Shown: in pieces, positions 61,701 through 64,000 of the stretch
Layout of the letters: each line of letters starts with the position of its first letter
How positions within the stretch are numbered: the first letter of the stretch is position 1
NCBI RefSeq assembly: GCF_028389875.1
Contig: NC_084678.1
Coordinates: 18,630,899 to 18,694,898, forward strand
Length of the DNA: 64,000 nucleotides
Direction: 5' to 3'
DNA from: Rhea pennata
Lineage: Eukaryota > Chordata > Aves > Rheiformes > Rheidae
Program-made: the position numbers and the translations under genes
Notes under the pieces: generated by a model
Database searches by the model: none
The model's input: only the letters and a program-made list of their open reading frames with translations
Told to the model about the DNA's origin: nothing

Positions 61701-64000
61701 CCTTCGTCTCGCCCTGCAGCCCTCAGTTGCTGCTCTGGCCCCTGTAGCAGCCTGCTGCTCTGGTTTAGCCTTCTGTTTTCCATCTGCTGACCTCTGTTGT
61801 CCCTCTAGAGCCCTTAGCACCTCTCTCGTGCGCTCTGCACTACCCTTGCAGCCTTCCTTGTGCCCCACAGCTGTCTTCTAGTCCCTCAGCCTCTTTAGCA
61901 GCCCTCGACCCCCGTCAGAGCCCCTCCGCAGGCCTTCATTCTGCCCCGCAGGACTCCTTCGGTCCTCCAGCCCTCTCTGTGACCCTCTGCTCTGCTCCGC
62001 ACCCCTCTTTTGACCTCCACGGTGCCCCAGAGTCTTCTCCTGGCCCTCTAGAGCCCCGACGGCCCCTCTTGCGCTCTAGAGGACGCCCCTTTTGGATGGA
62101 ACGGTGGCCCGAGAGCAGGCTTCTGCCTTTGCGGACCCCTTCAGAACCACCCAGTCTTCTCAGAACCCCTCCGGATTCCTACCTTGTTCCCGAGAGTCTT
62201 TTGGGGGCCCTCTGGGCACCTTGGGCTCTCCCCAGGGCACTCTGGACTACTCTTCCAGCCTTTCTTCTGCCCCAGAGCTCTCTTCTCGCCTTCTGCACCA
62301 CTGAGCACACTTGGAGGCCCCTCAGAATCCCCCACGACACCTTCTTCCTGCCCTGGAGCCCTCTCATCGGTGCTCCAGTCCCTTCGGCAGCCCGCTGCTC
62401 TGCTTCAGAAACCCCCTTTGGCCTATTATTTCACGTCTGCACACCTCTGTTGGCCCTCCAGACCCCTTAGCACTGCTCTAGTGCACGCTGGACTTCCCCT
62501 TGCAGCCTTCTGTGTGCCCCAGAGCTGTCTCGTGGCCTCCCCAGCTCCCTCAGGAACCCTCTAGTCTCCCCAGAATGCCTCCAGCTATCTTGCTTCTTCC
62601 CCAGAGTCATCTTGGCCCCTTGGTGTCCCCTCGGAAACCCTGCAGAGCACTCGGGACTACTCTTTCAGCTTTCCTTCTGCCCCAGAGGTTTGTCCTGGGG
62701 CCCTCTGGACCCATTAGGCCCCCTCTTGTCCCCTCAGAATCCCCAAGGCCCTTCTTCCTTTCCTGGAGCCCTCTATTGTTGGCACTCCAGCCGCTTCAGC
62801 AGCCCACTGCTCTGCTTTGGCCTGCCCCTTTCGCCTTTTATTTTCCTTCGACTGACCTGTGTTGGCCCTCCAGAAGCCTTAGCTCCGCTCTAGTACACTC
62901 TGGACTTCCCCTTCAGCCTTCTGTGTGCCCCAGAGCTGCCTTCTGGCCTCCCCAGCTCCCTCAGGAACCCTCCAGTCTCCCCAGAACGCCTCCAGCTATC
63001 TTCCTTCCTCCCCAGAGTCTCCTTTGCCTCCAGGAGTCCCCTCAGAAACCCTGCAGAGCACTCGGGACTGCTCTTTCAGCTTTCCTGCTGCCCCAGAGGT
63101 TTGTCCTGGTGCCCTCTAGACCCATTAGCCTCCCTCTTGCCCGCTTAGAATGCCCCAGGAGCCCTTCGTCTCGCCCTGCAGCCCTCAGTTGCTGCTCTGG
63201 CCCCTGTAGCAGCCTGCTGCTCTGGTTTAGCCTTCTGTTTTCCATCTGCTGACCTCTGTTGTCCCTCTAGAGCCCTTAGCACCTCTCTCGTGCGCTCTGC
63301 ACTACCCTTGCAGCCTTCCTTGTGCCCCACAGCTGTCTTCTAGTCCCTCAGCCTCTTTAGCAGCCCTCGACCCCCGTCAGAGCCCCTCCGCAGGCCTTCA
63401 TTCTGCCCCGCAGGACTCCTTCGGTCCTCCAGCCCTCTCTGTGACCCTCTGCTCTGCTCCGCACCCCTCTTTTGACCTCCACGGTGCCCCAGAGTCTTCT
63501 CCTGGCCCTCTAGAGCCCCGACGACCCCTCTTGCGCTCTAGAGGACGCCCCTTTTGGATGGAACGGTGGCCCGAGAGCAGGCTTCTGCCTTTGCGGACCC
63601 CTTCAGAACCACCCAGTCTTCTCAGAACCCCTCCGGATTCCTACCATGTTCCCGAGAGTCTTTTGGGGGCCCTCTGGGCACCTTGGGCTCTCCCCAGGGC
63701 ACTCTGGACTACTCTTCCAGCCTTTCTTCTGCCCCAGAGCTCTCTTCTCGCCTTCTGCACCACTGAGCACACTTGGAGGCCCCTCAGAATCCCCCACGAC
63801 ACCTTCTTCCTGCCCTGGAGCCCTCTCATCGGTGCTCCAGTCCCTTCGGCAGCCCGCTGCTCTGCTTCAGAAACCCCCTTTGGCCTATTATTCCACGTCT
63901 GCACACCTCTGTTGGCCCTCCAGACCCCTTAGCACTGTTCTAGTGCACGCTGGACTTCCCCTTCAGCCTTCTGTGTGCCCCACAGCTGTATTCTGCCCCC
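52789..64000 (+). repeat. Higher-order satellite array, 1,460/1,461-bp period
   Basis: Near-identical copies, phased on GAGTCTTTTGGGGGCCC: 52789-54248, 54249-55709, 55710-57169, 57170-58630, 58631-60091, 60092-60733 (short), 60734-62193, 62194-63655, and 63656 to the window edge. Each full copy is about eighteen diverged ~81-bp monomers of the same family as the flanking satellite. Linked variants give two types: A (GTATTCTGCCCC, CCTTCTGTTGGCAC, 1,460 bp) and B (GTCTCGTGGCC, CCCTCTATTGTTGGC, 1,461-1,462 bp). The order is A B A B B A' A B A. Open frames up to 355 codons recur in each copy only because the copies are alike. Confidence 0.96.
60092..60733 (+). repeat. Internally deleted satellite copy (642 bp)
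   Basis: Begins as a type A-like copy, follows the normal sequence to about 60571 (CTTTCAGCTTT), then passes through about 50 bp of divergent text (AGCACCCTATAGAGCCCCGAG) and rejoins the normal order at TTTTGGATGGAACGG. About 820 bp are missing relative to a full copy. Confidence 0.9.

Noticed and set aside
52563-63932. Long plus-strand open frames (up to 355 codons) repeated in each satellite copy, rich in Pro, Ser and Leu
   Set aside because: They overlap in several frames, follow the tandem repeat period exactly, begin and end at arbitrary points in the unit and show no domain. Copy identity and scarce stop codons explain them.

Overview
The window looks like bird (sauropsid) nuclear DNA. 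It has split genes with GT..AG introns, truncated CR1 LINEs typical of birds and reptiles, an avian-type ERV LTR, a CpG island and long tandem satellites. Nothing bacterial is present. The species cannot be named from the sequence alone.

Region 1, 1-30.8 kb, minus strand: two adjacent transglutaminase genes in the same orientation. The right-hand gene (12280-30635) is complete. Thirteen coding exons join in phase into a 2,076-nt reading frame (691 aa plus stop), and Cys272, His330 and Asp353 fall at the positions of the mammalian TGM3 catalytic triad. The left-hand gene (739-8423) shows exons 1-9 (about 445 residues) and runs off the left edge. Its residues around the active site resemble TGM6. 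In mammals TGM3 lies directly upstream of TGM6 on the same strand, and this window shows the same order. Both enzymes would make calcium-dependent glutamyl-lysine crosslinks between proteins. Their introns hold CR1 fragments and long A/T tracts.

Region 2, 30.8-38.3 kb: AT-rich intergenic DNA with one CR1 copy and several microsatellites, including a (TG)n/(CA)n inverted repeat. I recognise no gene here.

Region 3, 38.3-44.2 kb: a CpG island (about 38.3-40.05 kb). Its left half is a degenerate ~75-bp tandem repeat with NRF1-like GCATGCGC motifs. Good splice donors point rightward, and a few exon-like segments follow, but no product could be recognised.

Region 4, 44.2-64 kb: tandem-repeat territory. 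A pyrimidine-rich satellite family begins as strongly diverged units (44.3-45.1 kb, then 48.7-52.8 kb). It becomes a highly homogenised higher-order array from 52,789 to the right edge, with a 1,460/1,461-bp period built of about eighteen ~81-bp monomers. Linked variants divide the copies into types A and B. Embedded at 45.85-47.55 kb is an unrelated GC-rich 61-bp minisatellite whose every unit carries motifs of housekeeping promoters (two ETS cores, a ZNF143/THAP11-like and a YY1-like site). A 490-bp solo LTR splits it. Long open frames across these repeats are by-products of composition and periodicity, not genes.
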